NCBI GenBank assembly: GCA_934717855.1
Contig: CAKUZI010000009.1
Coordinates: forward strand, 17,079-81,078
Length of the DNA stretch: 64,000 nt
DNA from: an uncultured Candidatus Melainabacteria bacterium
Lineage (GTDB): Bacteria > Cyanobacteriota > Vampirovibrionia > Gastranaerophilales > Gastranaerophilaceae
Reading direction: 5' to 3'
Below are positions 1 through 9,394 of this stretch, one piece after another. The position numbers were made by a program, and so were the translations under genes. The notes below the pieces were generated by a model. That model saw nothing but the letters and a program-made list of their open reading frames with translations, was not told the DNA's origin and did no database searches. Position 1 is the first letter of the stretch, and each line of letters opens with the position of its first letter.

Positions 1-2
1 CT

Positions 3-158
3 GTTCAAAAACTTGCGGTGATGCTTTCAGAAAAAACGGGTAAACATTACACTCAGAGAAGCTTACAGAATAAAATTTTTTTAAGTTCTTTAAATTATGA
101 TGAAATGGAAATAATCGCAGATATTCTTGGTTATGAAATAAAAATTGTAAAAAAGTAA
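3..158 (+). CDS. C-terminal part of a small DNA-binding-type protein (partial)
   Basis: An open frame enters from the left edge and ends at TAA 156-158, giving about 51 residues. The text (KLAVMLSEKTGKHYTQRSL, then a stretch ending ADILGYEIKIVKK) resembles small helix-turn-helix proteins in which a 'LGY-[DE]-I-K' strand follows the last helix. The start lies outside the window, so domain content cannot be confirmed. It converges on rpoD across a shared terminator. Confidence 0.45.
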   Translation, partial: VQKLAVMLSEKTGKHYTQRSLQNKIFLSSLNYDEMEIIADILGYEIKIVKK

Positions 159-215
159 AATTAATATATTTTTAAATTTGTAAGTATTACTGTATTTTGT
201 AATAAAAAAAACAAT

Positions 216-241
216 AAAAAGACCAAATTTTTGGTCTTTTT
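216..241. terminator. Bidirectional intrinsic terminator
   Basis: An A-run leads into GACCAA, a short loop and TTGGTC followed by a T-run. The T-runs on both strands let it end the partial gene at 3-158 and rpoD, which converge here. Confidence 0.8.
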
Positions 242-265
242 ATTATTTTATAATTTATTTTCAAT

Positions 266-1357
266 TTACGCTTCTACGTATTCTCTCAAACGTTTGCTTC
301 TGTTTGGATGACGAAGTTTTCTCAATGCTTTTGCTTCGATTTGTCTGATACGTTCACGAGTAACGCCAAACAATTGTCCTACTTCTTCTAAAGTTCTTTG
401 ACGACCGTCGTCCATACCAAAACGCAATCTCAAAACGTCACGTTCTCTAGGAGACAATGTGCACAAAACTTCTGCCAAGTCTTCTCTCAAAAGTTCTGAA
501 GCAACTGTTTTAATCGGTGCATCAGCTTCTTTATCTTCAATGAAATCACCTAAGCGAGAATCTTCTTCTTTACCGATAGGAGTTTCAAGAGATAGGGGCT
601 CTTGAGCAATTTTAATAATTTCACGAAGTTTTGGAATAGAAACATTCATTTCGATAGCCAATTCGTCTTCAGTTGGTTTTCTTGAAAGTTCTTGAGCTAA
701 ACGTCTTGTAACTTTTTTCAATTTATTAATAGTTTCTACCATATGAACAGGAATACGAATAGTTCTAGCCTGATCAGCAATAGCTCTTGTAATAGCTTGT
801 CTAATCCACCAAGTTGCGTAAGTAGAGAATTTGAAACCTCTTTCGTGGTCAAATTTTTCTGCTGCACGGATTAAACCAAGATTACCTTCTTGGATAAGGT
901 CTAAGAAAAGCATTCCGCGTCCAACATATTTTTTTGCAATAGAAACAACTAAACGCAAGTTAGCTTGAACAAGTTTTCTTTTTGCAATAGCTCCGGGAGT
1001 ACCACCTTCCAAGATTTTTCTTGCAAGTTCAATTTCTTCACTTGCAGATAACAATTTAATTCTACCGATTTCTCTCAAATAAAGTCTAACAGGATCGTCA
1101 ACTGCAACACCTTTTGGAGCTTCAATTTCTTGTGAATCATGATGACTATGCATCATATAAATATCCTCAAGACCAGCTTTATTTTCCATCTTTTCAGTAA
1201 CAATATCTTCAATATTATCGGTACTGATATCTACATTCATATAATTAACGCCATCATGTTCAGCTGATAGGGCATTTTCGTCATCTATTTCATGTAAATC
1301 CATATTATCTTCGTCCATAATACTAACGATAGAGGAGCTTTGTCTTTTTTTACTCAT
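266..1357 (-). CDS. rpoD: Primary sigma factor RpoD/SigA
   Basis: Principal sigma-70 factor directing RNA polymerase to housekeeping promoters. The 363-residue product has an acidic N-terminus (about residues 1-85), region 1.2 (DPVRLYLREIGRIKLLSA), region 2 (LVVSIAKKYVGRGMLFLDLI, then FSTYATWWIRQAI), region 3 and region 4.2 (TLEEVGQLFGVTRERIRQIE). The length fits the compact SigA proteins of cyanobacteria and Gram-positives, without the long insert of proteobacterial RpoD. The start overlaps the 3' end of dnaG by 8 bases, so the two are probably co-transcribed and translationally coupled, as in the macromolecular synthesis operon. Confidence 0.97.
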   Translation of the reverse strand: MSKKRQSSSIVSIMDEDNMDLHEIDDENALSAEHDGVNYMNVDISTDNIEDIVTEKMENKAGLEDIYMMHSHHDSQEIEAPKGVAVDDPVRLYLREIGRIKLLSASEEIELARKILEGGTPGAIAKRKLVQANLRLVVSIAKKYVGRGMLFLDLIQEGNLGLIRAAEKFDHERGFKFSTYATWWIRQAITRAIADQARTIRIPVHMVETINKLKKVTRRLAQELSRKPTEDELAIEMNVSIPKLREIIKIAQEPLSLETPIGKEEDSRLGDFIEDKEADAPIKTVASELLREDLAEVLCTLSPRERDVLRLRFGMDDGRQRTLEEVGQLFGVTRERIRQIEAKALRKLRHPNRSKRLREYVEA

Positions 1358-3236
1358 TCATTTTCTCCAATTTTAATCTATTATTTATCTTATCTCTAAG
1401 CTGCATTTGAATTTTTAGGGCTTCTGTTTCATTATCATTTGCGCTTTTATATAAATTTCTGATTTTTTCTTTTTCTTTTTCGCTTTGGCATTCATTAATT
1501 TTGTTAATATTTTCTCTGATTGCCATTAAAAAGTCTGTATCATCAAGGTTTTGAAATGATTCCGAGATACTAATCATCTCTGTTATAAGCTTTTGTACTT
1601 CCGGTTCATTTACGTAAGTTGTATATAGCTTGTCGACCAATTCTTTCACATTATTTACGGTACATGTTAATTTGTCAATTGTAGATTTTACATTTATTAA
1701 CGATTCATCCGTAAATGGGGTATCGCCTATAATTCGGCTTATTTCGTCAAGTGAAAAATGGCTGTCGGTTACAAGAAAAACGCTCAATAAATTTTTTTGC
1801 GCTTTTTGCGAAATTGGTATATTTTTCTTAACAATTCGTGTAACGTCTCTGTTTTTAACGATTTCTGACTTAGTAGCAATGCTTAATTCTTCCAGCAAAG
1901 CCTTTTCGTCAACTTGAATTGCGTCAGATACCATTTTTACGTATTCTGCCTGAATAATTTTATTTTGAATTTCCATTAAAAGAGGAATAATTTCTTTTAC
2001 CAATTTTGTTTTTTCAATCGGTGTTTTCGGCTTTTGTTTAAGCATATTATTTAGTTGAAAATCAATCAAAAGCGGAGCGTGTTCCATATATTCTTTGTAG
2101 CTGTCTGCTCCGACAGAGCGAATAAATTCATCAGGATCTTTGCCTTCAGGCGGTGCAATTACTCTTATTTCGCACGAATACTTGTCATTTGATGTTGAAA
2201 TATAACTTTCATCAAATTGTTTAATATTTCCTAAACCTTTAAAAGCTTCTTTAATCAATTCAGCATTTCTGTTAGTTGCTTTTTGACCGGCTGAATCTGT
2301 ATCAAAAGATAAATAAATTTTTCTTGACGGAGTATAGCGAGACAAAAGTTTGATATGGTCAGGGGTTAGCGCTGTTCCGCAAGAAGCAACGGCGTTTCTA
2401 ATTCCGTGAGCTTGAGCAGAAATTACGTCAAAATAACCTTCCATCAAAACTACGCTGTCTTCCTCTTTAATTGCTTCTTTTGCGGTATAAAGTCCGTATA
2501 ACAGTTTACTTTTATTATAAATTAAAGAATCTGAAGAGTTTAAATATTTTGGCATTTGTCCTTCTTCAACAGCACGAGCGCCGAATGCCACAAAGTCGCC
2601 AAATTCGTTTTGTATAGGGATAATGGCGCGATTTCTAAATCTGTCAATATATTCGCCTTCTTTAGTTTTTATAATAAGTCCGGCTTTTTCCATAACATCT
2701 TCTGAAAAATCGTGTCTGAACTTTTTGTAAAACATTGCATATGCTTTTGGGGCAATTCCGAGATGATATTTTTCAATAATTTCTTTTGTAATACCGCGAT
2801 TTTTAAGGTAATCAAGAACTTTCAAAGTTTCAGGTTCTTTGTCCATCAAGAGACGAAGATTATAAAATTCTGCAGCTTTTGCACAAGCTCTAATCATTTC
2901 TTCCCTGTCTTCTTTTGGGACAGAAGATGATTTGTGCATATTTTTTGGCATTTCAAGTCCGAATTTTTCCGCCAACTCTTTTATTACGTCTATAAACTCT
3001 TTGTTTTGAGTTTTCATAATAAACGTAATTGCGTCACCGCCTGCGCCACAGCCAAAACATTTGTAAATTCCCATAGACGGATTTACAGAAAAAGATGGAG
3101 TTTTTTCTTTGTGAAAAGGGCATAAACCCCAATAATGACCACCGTTTTTCTTTAAAATAACTTGTTGGGATACTACATCTACTATATCAAGCCGGTCTTT
3201 TATCTGTGTAACTAATTCTTCAAATGACTTCGCCAT
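1350..3236 (-). CDS. dnaG: DNA primase DnaG
   Basis: Makes RNA primers at the replication fork. The 628-residue protein opens with a CHC2 zinc-binding domain (C39, H42, C60, C63 in CPFHKEKTPSFSV...CFGCG), followed by the catalytic core and TOPRIM fold (VVLMEGYFDVISA near residue 265, then FDTDSAG). The C-terminal part is diverged, as is usual for the helicase-binding domain. It is directly upstream of rpoD with overlapping ends. Confidence 0.96.
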   Translation of the reverse strand: MAKSFEELVTQIKDRLDIVDVVSQQVILKKNGGHYWGLCPFHKEKTPSFSVNPSMGIYKCFGCGAGGDAITFIMKTQNKEFIDVIKELAEKFGLEMPKNMHKSSSVPKEDREEMIRACAKAAEFYNLRLLMDKEPETLKVLDYLKNRGITKEIIEKYHLGIAPKAYAMFYKKFRHDFSEDVMEKAGLIIKTKEGEYIDRFRNRAIIPIQNEFGDFVAFGARAVEEGQMPKYLNSSDSLIYNKSKLLYGLYTAKEAIKEEDSVVLMEGYFDVISAQAHGIRNAVASCGTALTPDHIKLLSRYTPSRKIYLSFDTDSAGQKATNRNAELIKEAFKGLGNIKQFDESYISTSNDKYSCEIRVIAPPEGKDPDEFIRSVGADSYKEYMEHAPLLIDFQLNNMLKQKPKTPIEKTKLVKEIIPLLMEIQNKIIQAEYVKMVSDAIQVDEKALLEELSIATKSEIVKNRDVTRIVKKNIPISQKAQKNLLSVFLVTDSHFSLDEISRIIGDTPFTDESLINVKSTIDKLTCTVNNVKELVDKLYTTYVNEPEVQKLITEMISISESFQNLDDTDFLMAIRENINKINECQSEKEKEKIRNLYKSANDNETEALKIQMQLRDKINNRLKLEKMNE

Positions 3237-3307
3237 AACAATATTTTAGCATTAATAAAAATTTAATCAATTAAGGTTTTTTATTTTTACTATGTATAAT
3301 TTATGTT

Positions 3308-4081
3308 ATGAGATTAATTTTTTGTTTCGTTATAATTTTAATTTGTCTTTTAATATGGTCAGTATTTATTGAACCAAATATTTTGACAGTAAATTATTTG
3401 GCTATTCAAGATGAACGATTAAAAGGTTTAAAGTTGGTTTTTGCGTCTGATTTCCATATAAAACCTTATGAACTCAAAAGATTAAACAAAATAATTAAAG
3501 CAATAAATAATGAAAATACAGATATAGTTTTGCTCGGAGGAGATTATGTTAACAGACATAAAAAAGGTAATTCTCTTCCAATTCAAGATATTGCAAAAAG
3601 TTTTTCTAAAATAAAGTCAAAATATGGCACTTATGCTGTTGTTGGAAATCATGACGGTTGGCAAGGTAAAGAAGAAGTTATTTCTGCTTTAGAAAACAAT
3701 AATATAAAAGTATTATTTAACAGTAATGTATGTTTTGAAAAATTTTGTGTAGCTGGAGTAGATGATTTGCAAACAGGAAATCCGGATATTAAAAAGGCGT
3801 TAACCGGAGTAAATAAACCTGTGATTTTGTTAAGTCATACACCGGATATAATGCCAAATGTACCAGATAATGTAAATTTAACCCTTGCAGGACATCTTCA
3901 TGGCGGGCAAATAAGACTAAAAGAGGCAATAATAACACCATCTGCATATGGCAAAAAATATGCAAACGGATTTTTAATTGACAATGGAAAGAAAATATAC
4001 ACATCAAAAGGCTTGGGAACGAGTATATTACCAATAAGATTTAATTGTTTTCCAGAAATTGTAGTTATAGAGTTTAAGTAA
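3308..4081 (+). CDS. Membrane-anchored metallophosphoesterase (YaeI/YkuE type)
   Basis: Calcineurin-like phosphoesterase of 257 residues. One hydrophobic segment (about residues 3-20) anchors or exports it. The metal-binding motifs appear in the canonical order: SDFHIK, GGDYVN, GNHDG, SHTPD and GHLHGGQ. Members with this layout include UDP-2,3-diacylglucosamine pyrophosphatase relatives and YaeI/YkuE proteins; the substrate cannot be assigned here. It is transcribed away from dnaG and converges on the solute-binding protein gene with a 3-base gap. Confidence 0.85.
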   Translation: MRLIFCFVIILICLLIWSVFIEPNILTVNYLAIQDERLKGLKLVFASDFHIKPYELKRLNKIIKAINNENTDIVLLGGDYVNRHKKGNSLPIQDIAKSFSKIKSKYGTYAVVGNHDGWQGKEEVISALENNNIKVLFNSNVCFEKFCVAGVDDLQTGNPDIKKALTGVNKPVILLSHTPDIMPNVPDNVNLTLAGHLHGGQIRLKEAIITPSAYGKKYANGFLIDNGKKIYTSKGLGTSILPIRFNCFPEIVVIEFK

Positions 4082-4084
4082 TAT

Positions 4085-4861
4085 TTATTTAATTTTCCAT
4101 TTTTCTTGGAGTCTGTTTAATTTTCCGGAACTTTGTAGATTTTCTATTATGTAATCAACTTTAGAATTAAAGTTAGAAGAGGCTTCATCTTTTCTGAAAA
4201 CCACTGCATAAGGTTCTTTGGAATATCTTTTTGGTAAGATTTTTACGGATTTGTCATTTTTAGAAAAACCTAAAAGAATTGTGTCATCAGCAACAATTCC
4301 GTCTGCTTTTCCAGCTTTTAAAGCATTGTAAGCTTCTTGGTAAGTTTTATAGCCAATAATTGTTACTTCCGGAACATTAGAGCGCAAATTTCTTTCACTT
4401 GTTGAGCCAAAGACAATAATAAGTTTTTTCCCGCTAAAATCACGTAAAGAAGATGCTTTGCTAGAATTTTTAACCAAAATTGCTTGACCTGCCATATAAT
4501 ATGGTGATGAAAAATTTAAAATTTGTTGTCTTTGTGCAGTGATTGACATTGTTGCAATAAGGCAATCAACTTCCCCTGAATTAAGTTTTAGAATTCTGTT
4601 AGAAGCTGTAACAGGAACAAATTCAACTTTTTTTTCATCTCCTAAAATTGCTTTAGCGACTAATTTTGCCAAATCAGCATCATAACCAATAGTAAACCCG
4701 TCTTTGTTTTTAAACCCAAAAGGCGGTGCATCATTCCTAATTCCGACAATTAACTTGTCACGTTGTATAATTGCGTTCAAGTCATCTTTGGCAGGTGTTT
4801 TTTTACCGCATCCACAACAGATTAAACATAGAAATAATAACGCTAAAACTATTTTCTTCAT
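4085..4861 (-). CDS. Amino-acid-type ABC transporter substrate-binding lipoprotein
   Basis: Family 3 extracellular solute-binding protein, 258 residues. A signal peptide ends in a Cys-rich lipobox-like stretch (LICCGCGKK). The mature part has the family pattern LIVGIRNDAPPFGF, FTIGYDADLAKLVAKAI, VDCLIATMSIT, then GKADGIVADD and EPYAVVFRKD. Relatives bind polar amino acids such as glutamine, glutamate or cystine. No permease or ATPase gene is adjacent, so it either works with a transporter elsewhere or acts as a sensor. Confidence 0.85.
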   Translation of the reverse strand: MKKIVLALLFLCLICCGCGKKTPAKDDLNAIIQRDKLIVGIRNDAPPFGFKNKDGFTIGYDADLAKLVAKAILGDEKKVEFVPVTASNRILKLNSGEVDCLIATMSITAQRQQILNFSSPYYMAGQAILVKNSSKASSLRDFSGKKLIIVFGSTSERNLRSNVPEVTIIGYKTYQEAYNALKAGKADGIVADDTILLGFSKNDKSVKILPKRYSKEPYAVVFRKDEASSNFNSKVDYIIENLQSSGKLNRLQEKWKIK

Positions 4862-4969
4862 AATTATTTACTTTACTATAAAATTTTATATGGTGCAATG
4901 TATAAGGATAGCAAAAATTTTTTTCAGGTGTTTTAAATGAACAAGTAATATTTATGAGGAGTATAAAAT

Positions 4970-5608
4970 ATGAAAATAAACAGTATTCAAAATAGCAACA
5001 CAAGTTTTGGTATGGCATTAAAAATTAATCCAAAACTTAAACCGCAATTACTATCGGCACATTCTGCAACAATTGAACGTTTTCAAAAAATTGGAAAAGA
5101 AGCTGAAAATGTAAAGCTATATGATGTTTGTTATGAAAAAGATATTTATATTCCGAGTGTAAGAAGTGTTGTTAACAAAGATGGTAAAGACTATTTTGCA
5201 GAAATGAAAAGACAAGAACAACTTTTAGGAAAACCATATACGCTTACATATGGTGATGAAACTTACCAAGGATATAATTCAAAAGAACCTCCGATTTTTA
5301 AAACATTATATAAGGAAGAAGCACCAGAAAAATATAGACAATATGCAAGTTTACCAAATGATCACGAAAAAGCGGTTGCGTTGAGTAAAATTTTAGAAGA
5401 ACGAGACATGAAATATATGAAACAAAAAGAAATTGCAAAGCAAGCAGAGTTAGTTAAAGAGACCAGACTAAAAGAAGAAAAGGAAAAACATGGAATTGCG
5501 GTAGATAATTTGTTATCACAGTATCAATATAATTTTGAACAAAAAACTGAAAAAAGTAGCCTTTGGAAAAAATTAACAAATAAATTTATTTCGCTTCTTT
5601 TAAAATAA
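4970..5608 (+). CDS. Hypothetical protein with SxxFGM N-terminus
   Basis: A 212-residue protein with no recognised domain. It starts MKINSIQNSNTSFGMALKI, a short N-terminal pattern I associate with many small proteins of Gastranaerophilales; this is a lineage impression, not a function. The middle is charged and the C-terminal third is Lys/Glu-rich and probably a coiled coil. AGGAG lies ahead of the ATG. Its end overlaps the convergent gene at 5586-6257 by 23 bases. Confidence 0.75.
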   Translation: MKINSIQNSNTSFGMALKINPKLKPQLLSAHSATIERFQKIGKEAENVKLYDVCYEKDIYIPSVRSVVNKDGKDYFAEMKRQEQLLGKPYTLTYGDETYQGYNSKEPPIFKTLYKEEAPEKYRQYASLPNDHEKAVALSKILEERDMKYMKQKEIAKQAELVKETRLKEEKEKHGIAVDNLLSQYQYNFEQKTEKSSLWKKLTNKFISLLLK

Positions 5609-6257
5609 CGATAGTTTCTTCAATTTCGGTCTTTAGGTAATCCAATTGTTGATTAATTGTGTTTTCATTGTATAAATATCCCGCGCCTGTGTAGGCAAGG
5701 TATGGTTTATACTGTTCTGCTTCGCGTCTTAGTGTAGCAACTGCTTTGGAATGACTGCTCAATTCCTGCAGTTTTTTGAATGAAATAAAGTTAACCTCTG
5801 GTTTTCCCTCGTATTCGTTTTGCATATATTCTATAGTTTGAGTAAAAAAGAAAACTTTTGCGTTGAACTTTTGTACATCCATTTTCTTTTCTATACATAA
5901 TAAAAGGTTTTCCAATTGAGGAATAATATCTTCATTCAATTCATTTATATACGGCGAACGTTTGTCTTCTTTTAAGATAATATTGACAAAAGCAGGATTA
6001 TCCCTTGGAACAGGTTTGATTTCTTGTGATGAATTGAAATTTTTAGTGTCTTCATAAACGGGTTTTGTTTTTTTAGGTTCAGATGTTTTAAAGTTTTTCG
6101 AAACATCAGGCAAAGTCCCCACATAACCTTTTCCGTCCGGTTGAACTTCGACTTTTGAAGTATCTGCTTTAGGTGTATCTTTTTTCTTCCATCCCCAAGC
6201 AAAACAACTGGAGTTTGTCAGCATTATTGCGATTAATAAGACTAAAAACTTCTTCAT
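5586..6257 (-). CDS. Exported hypothetical protein
   Basis: A 223-residue protein with a clear Sec signal peptide (MKKFLVLLIAIMLTNSSCFA, cleavage likely before WGWKKK). A low-complexity Lys/Pro/Thr-rich linker (about 25-95) follows, then a helical domain (about 100-223). No family recognised. It is probably periplasmic. The gene overlaps its convergent neighbour by 23 bases, so transcription from either side could interfere with the other. Confidence 0.75.
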   Translation of the reverse strand: MKKFLVLLIAIMLTNSSCFAWGWKKKDTPKADTSKVEVQPDGKGYVGTLPDVSKNFKTSEPKKTKPVYEDTKNFNSSQEIKPVPRDNPAFVNIILKEDKRSPYINELNEDIIPQLENLLLCIEKKMDVQKFNAKVFFFTQTIEYMQNEYEGKPEVNFISFKKLQELSSHSKAVATLRREAEQYKPYLAYTGAGYLYNENTINQQLDYLKTEIEETIVILKEAK

Positions 6258-6308
6258 ACCATAATTATAATGATTGCGAAATAAAAATCATCATTTGTTT
6301 AAATGGTT

Positions 6309-7145
6309 TTAATCATGTTTTCCGCAAATAACCCTGTCAATCCCTGCCAAATCTTTGATTATCTCAATATCAGAAAATCCGTTTTGTTCCATTAAAAGTT
6401 TTACGTCTTGCGCTTGGCCAATTCCGAGTTCAAATAATAAATAACCGTTTTTATTTAATATTTTTGGAGCTTCATTTGTTATTTTTTGGTAAAATTCAAG
6501 CCCTTTTTCATCTTTAGTATACAAGGCTTGTTCCGGATCAAATTTTACTTCTGTTTGTATATTTTCTTTTTCTTTTGGAGGAATGTAAGGAGGGTTAGAA
6601 ATAATTATATCAAAGCTTTCCCCCGATTTTACGTTTGAAAATACATTAGATTTCCTAAATATCGCTTTGTTGAAAAGGTTTAATCTGGAAGCGTTATCAA
6701 GAGCAGTGTTCAGAGCGTCTGACGATATATCAAGCCCTATAATTTGACACTCTGTGTGTTTTGCAACCATACAAGCTATACAACCTGAGCCTGTTCCGAC
6801 ATCCAGTGCCATTTTAAAATTATTTTTATTAATAATATCAATAGCCTTTTGTACAAGGATTTCAGTTTCATCTCTTGGGATAAGTACTGATGGGTTTACA
6901 ATAAATTTTTCTCCCATAAAATCTGCAAATCCGATAATATGTTGAATTGGTTGACGAGTTTTTGCTCTTAATTCAGTCTTTTCTTTTACTATTTGAAGCT
7001 TTTCAGGGGTTAATTTGTTGCCTAAAATAATATCTTTTGCACCGTAATTTGCAAAATGCTCTAAAAGCATTTTTACCTCAATATTAGCTTCGTTTGGTTC
7101 AATTCCGCTATTAGTCAATATTTTCAAAATCTCTTGAATACTCAT
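6309..7145 (-). CDS. prmC: Release factor glutamine methyltransferase PrmC
   Basis: Methylates the GGQ glutamine of peptide release factors RF1/RF2 using S-adenosylmethionine. The 278-residue protein has an N-terminal helical bundle, the SAM-binding motif ALDVGTGSGCIACMVA and the catalytic NPPY motif in FDIIISNPPYIPP. Length is normal. Its start overlaps the end of the upstream gene by 35 bases, indicating one operon. Confidence 0.94.
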   Translation of the reverse strand: MSIQEILKILTNSGIEPNEANIEVKMLLEHFANYGAKDIILGNKLTPEKLQIVKEKTELRAKTRQPIQHIIGFADFMGEKFIVNPSVLIPRDETEILVQKAIDIINKNNFKMALDVGTGSGCIACMVAKHTECQIIGLDISSDALNTALDNASRLNLFNKAIFRKSNVFSNVKSGESFDIIISNPPYIPPKEKENIQTEVKFDPEQALYTKDEKGLEFYQKITNEAPKILNKNGYLLFELGIGQAQDVKLLMEQNGFSDIEIIKDLAGIDRVICGKHD

Positions 7146-7611
7146 TAATTATCCTATCTATTTCATCTCGCGCCTGTAGTTTTGAGGTTAATTCTTGTTT
7201 TTCTAAATTATATTTTTTACATAATTTGTCGTAATAATAAAGCTGTTTTTTAGTCGGAGTTTCTTTAGACATCTTAACTTCGCGTAAAAATGCGCGTTTT
7301 TTCTTTTCATATTCTTTCTGTGCTTGAATTATCGGTTCTTGTTTTTTCTTATAATCATAGTATTTACGACATTCTTTAAGGTAGAGTTTTGTGTCTTGTA
7401 AAAATTTATCATCATCTAAATAGTTTTCTAAAAACTCAAAATGTGGATTGTTTATTTCAAAATAATAATTTTCATCCTCTAAAAATTTGTCCAAAATGTC
7501 ATCAACAGTCAATTCTGGAGATTTTTTTACTAAAGCACGCAAAAAATTGCATAAAGCAGATTTTTGGTTCTTTGTCATATCTAAATAAATTTGATTTTTA
7601 ACCTGATACAT
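7111..7611 (-). CDS. Hypothetical charged protein upstream of prmC
   Basis: A 166-residue, highly charged protein rich in Lys, Glu and Tyr with a probable central coiled coil (KKKQEPIIQAQKEYEKKK). No signal peptide or membrane segment. No family recognised. Its 3' end overlaps the prmC start by 35 bases, so the two are likely translationally coupled. Confidence 0.65.
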   Translation of the reverse strand: MYQVKNQIYLDMTKNQKSALCNFLRALVKKSPELTVDDILDKFLEDENYYFEINNPHFEFLENYLDDDKFLQDTKLYLKECRKYYDYKKKQEPIIQAQKEYEKKKRAFLREVKMSKETPTKKQLYYYDKLCKKYNLEKQELTSKLQARDEIDRIINEYSRDFENID

Positions 7612-7702
7612 AAGACAATTTTAGCAAAAATAAATACATTTATAAAGTATTAATTTCAACTTAAAATAGATATCAAGGCATATGTTTGTTATATGTAAAA
7701 AT

Positions 7703-7867
7703 TTACTTTTTAAACAAATCTTTAACGCTAAACTTTCCAATATTTTCGTTATGAAATTCTAAGAATTTTTTTGCAATAGGATTCGTTTGTCGAGAACTCT
7801 TCTTTTCAGTGTGTTTTTCGACTGTTTCGGTTTTATTTTCTATGATTGTAAATTCTCTCTTATCCAT
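7703..7867 (-). CDS. Small hypothetical protein (54 aa)
   Basis: A short minus-strand frame from ATG 7867-7865 to TAA 7705-7703. The product is hydrophilic and charged (MDKREFTIIENKTETVEKHT at the N-terminus, ending SVKDLFKK). A weak AGAGG lies about 12 bases upstream. It fills an otherwise empty gap and has normal codon composition, but the evidence is modest. Confidence 0.45.
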   Translation of the reverse strand: MDKREFTIIENKTETVEKHTEKKSSRQTNPIAKKFLEFHNENIGKFSVKDLFKK

Positions 7868-7956
7868 AAAATTATTATACCTCTATTTTAATAAAAAAGT
7901 TTTCTCCTCAAAAATTGACAAATTCTTATATAAAAAGTATATAATATTACATTTCT

Positions 7957-8670
7957 TTACAATTGGAGTTTTGCGATTTTTACCTGAAAAACACCCTCTA
8001 TGTCTACTCCGTTAAGTATTTCAGCAATTAAGTCATTAGGGTTTACGGTTTTTTCGAATGTTGGTAAAATCCCCAATATTTTTACACCGGTATATTCTTC
8101 AATTAGGCGTGGTAACAGTTTTATGTTTATATCGTCACAATTTTGCGGGAAATTGCTGAGTATGATGCCACGAATATTTATTCCGTTTTCTTTTGCGTGG
8201 TTAATTGGGAGAATTATATTATTTATAGAAGTATGCTGTGCAGAAGCAACCATCAATAGTGGTAAATCAAGGCTTTTAATCATATCTTCTTCCAGAAAAT
8301 TTTTGCTTAACGGAGATGCAAGTCCGGAAACTCCGTCAACAACAAGACATTCGTTTATGTTTTGAATATGTTGGTAATCTCTTAATATAATATTTCTTTC
8401 AATTATGATGTTTTCAGACGCTCCAGCCAATAGGGGAGAGGTTTTTGCTTTAAAAATGTATGAATAGTAGGTTTTAATATATGGGTCAACAAATCTAATA
8501 AAATTTAAATCAGAAGATTGCACAAACCCGCTAACTGCCACTGCTCCGGTTTCAATGGGTTTGTAAATGCCTGTTGAATACCCCAGACAGTTCATTGTAG
8601 CAGTTAATCCTGTTGTTACAAAGATTTTATCAGAATTTTCGTCTACCCCTGTTACATACAAATCTAGCAT
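7957..8670 (-). CDS. BioD-like (dethiobiotin synthetase family) protein with altered P-loop
   Basis: A 237-residue protein with the overall BioD pattern: N-terminal YVTGVD, then GIYKPIETGA, a VDGVSGLASPL segment, IRGIILSNF and a C-terminal GILP. BioD makes dethiobiotin from diaminopelargonic acid, CO2 and ATP. The Walker A that normally reads GTDTGVGKT is here GVDENSDKI (residues 8-16): both loop glycines and the terminal Thr are lost, with only the Lys kept. It may have reduced or changed nucleotide use. No other bio gene is nearby. Confidence 0.6.
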   Translation of the reverse strand: MLDLYVTGVDENSDKIFVTTGLTATMNCLGYSTGIYKPIETGAVAVSGFVQSSDLNFIRFVDPYIKTYYSYIFKAKTSPLLAGASENIIIERNIILRDYQHIQNINECLVVDGVSGLASPLSKNFLEEDMIKSLDLPLLMVASAQHTSINNIILPINHAKENGINIRGIILSNFPQNCDDINIKLLPRLIEEYTGVKILGILPTFEKTVNPNDLIAEILNGVDIEGVFQVKIAKLQL

Positions 8671-8783
8671 ATGCTAATACTAGCACGGGTTAAATGGGGT
8701 TGTAAAGGGCTTTATGAACATATTTAGGCATTTACTAATTTTTCTCCTGTGTCTTCTTTGTATGCAATATAAATTGTTACGTA

Positions 8784-8812
8784 TTGACAAAAATTGGTGT
8801 TTGTGGTATAAA
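8784..8812 (+). promoter_or_regulatory. Sigma-70 promoter
   Basis: TTGACA (8784-8789), a 17-base spacer, then TATAAA (8807-8812). Expected start near 8819. It drives a leader that meets a terminator within about 50 bases and, if read through, the genes at 9009 and 9395. The rest of the 8671-9008 gap shows nothing else I can support. Confidence 0.75.
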
Positions 8813-8837
8813 GTTAGTGGGGTAAATGTATATTTAT

Positions 8838-8867
8838 AAGTCTTGTCAATAACGAGACTTTTTTTTT
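8838..8867 (+). terminator. Leader terminator / attenuator candidate
   Basis: AAGTCTTG, a 7-base loop, CGAGACTT and a run of T. It lies about 20-50 bases after the promoter at 8784 and 140 bases before the next gene, so it either ends a very short RNA or attenuates 9009-9685. Confidence 0.7.
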
Positions 8868-9008
8868 CGGAAGATTGTTTATTTTAGTACGTTTTCGCTA
8901 TTTGTAAATTTTATGTAACAAATGATCTTATTTGTTAAAGTTTTTGTGTAAAAAATCCGAGATAAAAATTACTGACAGAGCAATAGATAATTGGAGGTAA
9001 AAATTTAA

Positions 9009-9371
9009 ATGGATTCAAAAACTGAAAATATTATGGTCATGGACTGTAATACTGTAGCCAATGGCATTATAAGAGACATTAATGACATTGACCGTATGGA
9101 AAAAATGCTTAGCAGTGAATTGAGTTCCGAAGATTTGTTTAGGATTGATTGTGCAATTCTTTCTTCTCTAAGAAACACAACAGATTTTTCAAGAGATTTG
9201 TTACAACAATTGGAAAATGGACGTTTTGAAGAGATGGCGGTTAAAGAAAAACCAAAAACAATTGATAAGCAATTAGCCGAAATTCAAAAAAATACTATGA
9301 TTGACATTACAATGCCCCTACAAAATATGTTTGATGAAATGGCATCATATGTCTCGGAAGCTTTTGTATAG
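9009..9371 (+). CDS. Small acidic hypothetical protein, paralogue 1
   Basis: A 120-residue acidic helical protein with no recognised family. GGAGG precedes the ATG. Its C-terminus (ITMPLQNMFDEMASYVSEAF) matches the ending of the next gene's product (VSVPIKNLFDDVINFVSKI), so the two are probable paralogues or partners. No signal peptide. Confidence 0.7.
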   Translation: MDSKTENIMVMDCNTVANGIIRDINDIDRMEKMLSSELSSEDLFRIDCAILSSLRNTTDFSRDLLQQLENGRFEEMAVKEKPKTIDKQLAEIQKNTMIDITMPLQNMFDEMASYVSEAFV

Positions 9372-9394
9372 AGAAGATATAAGGAGTTGAAATT

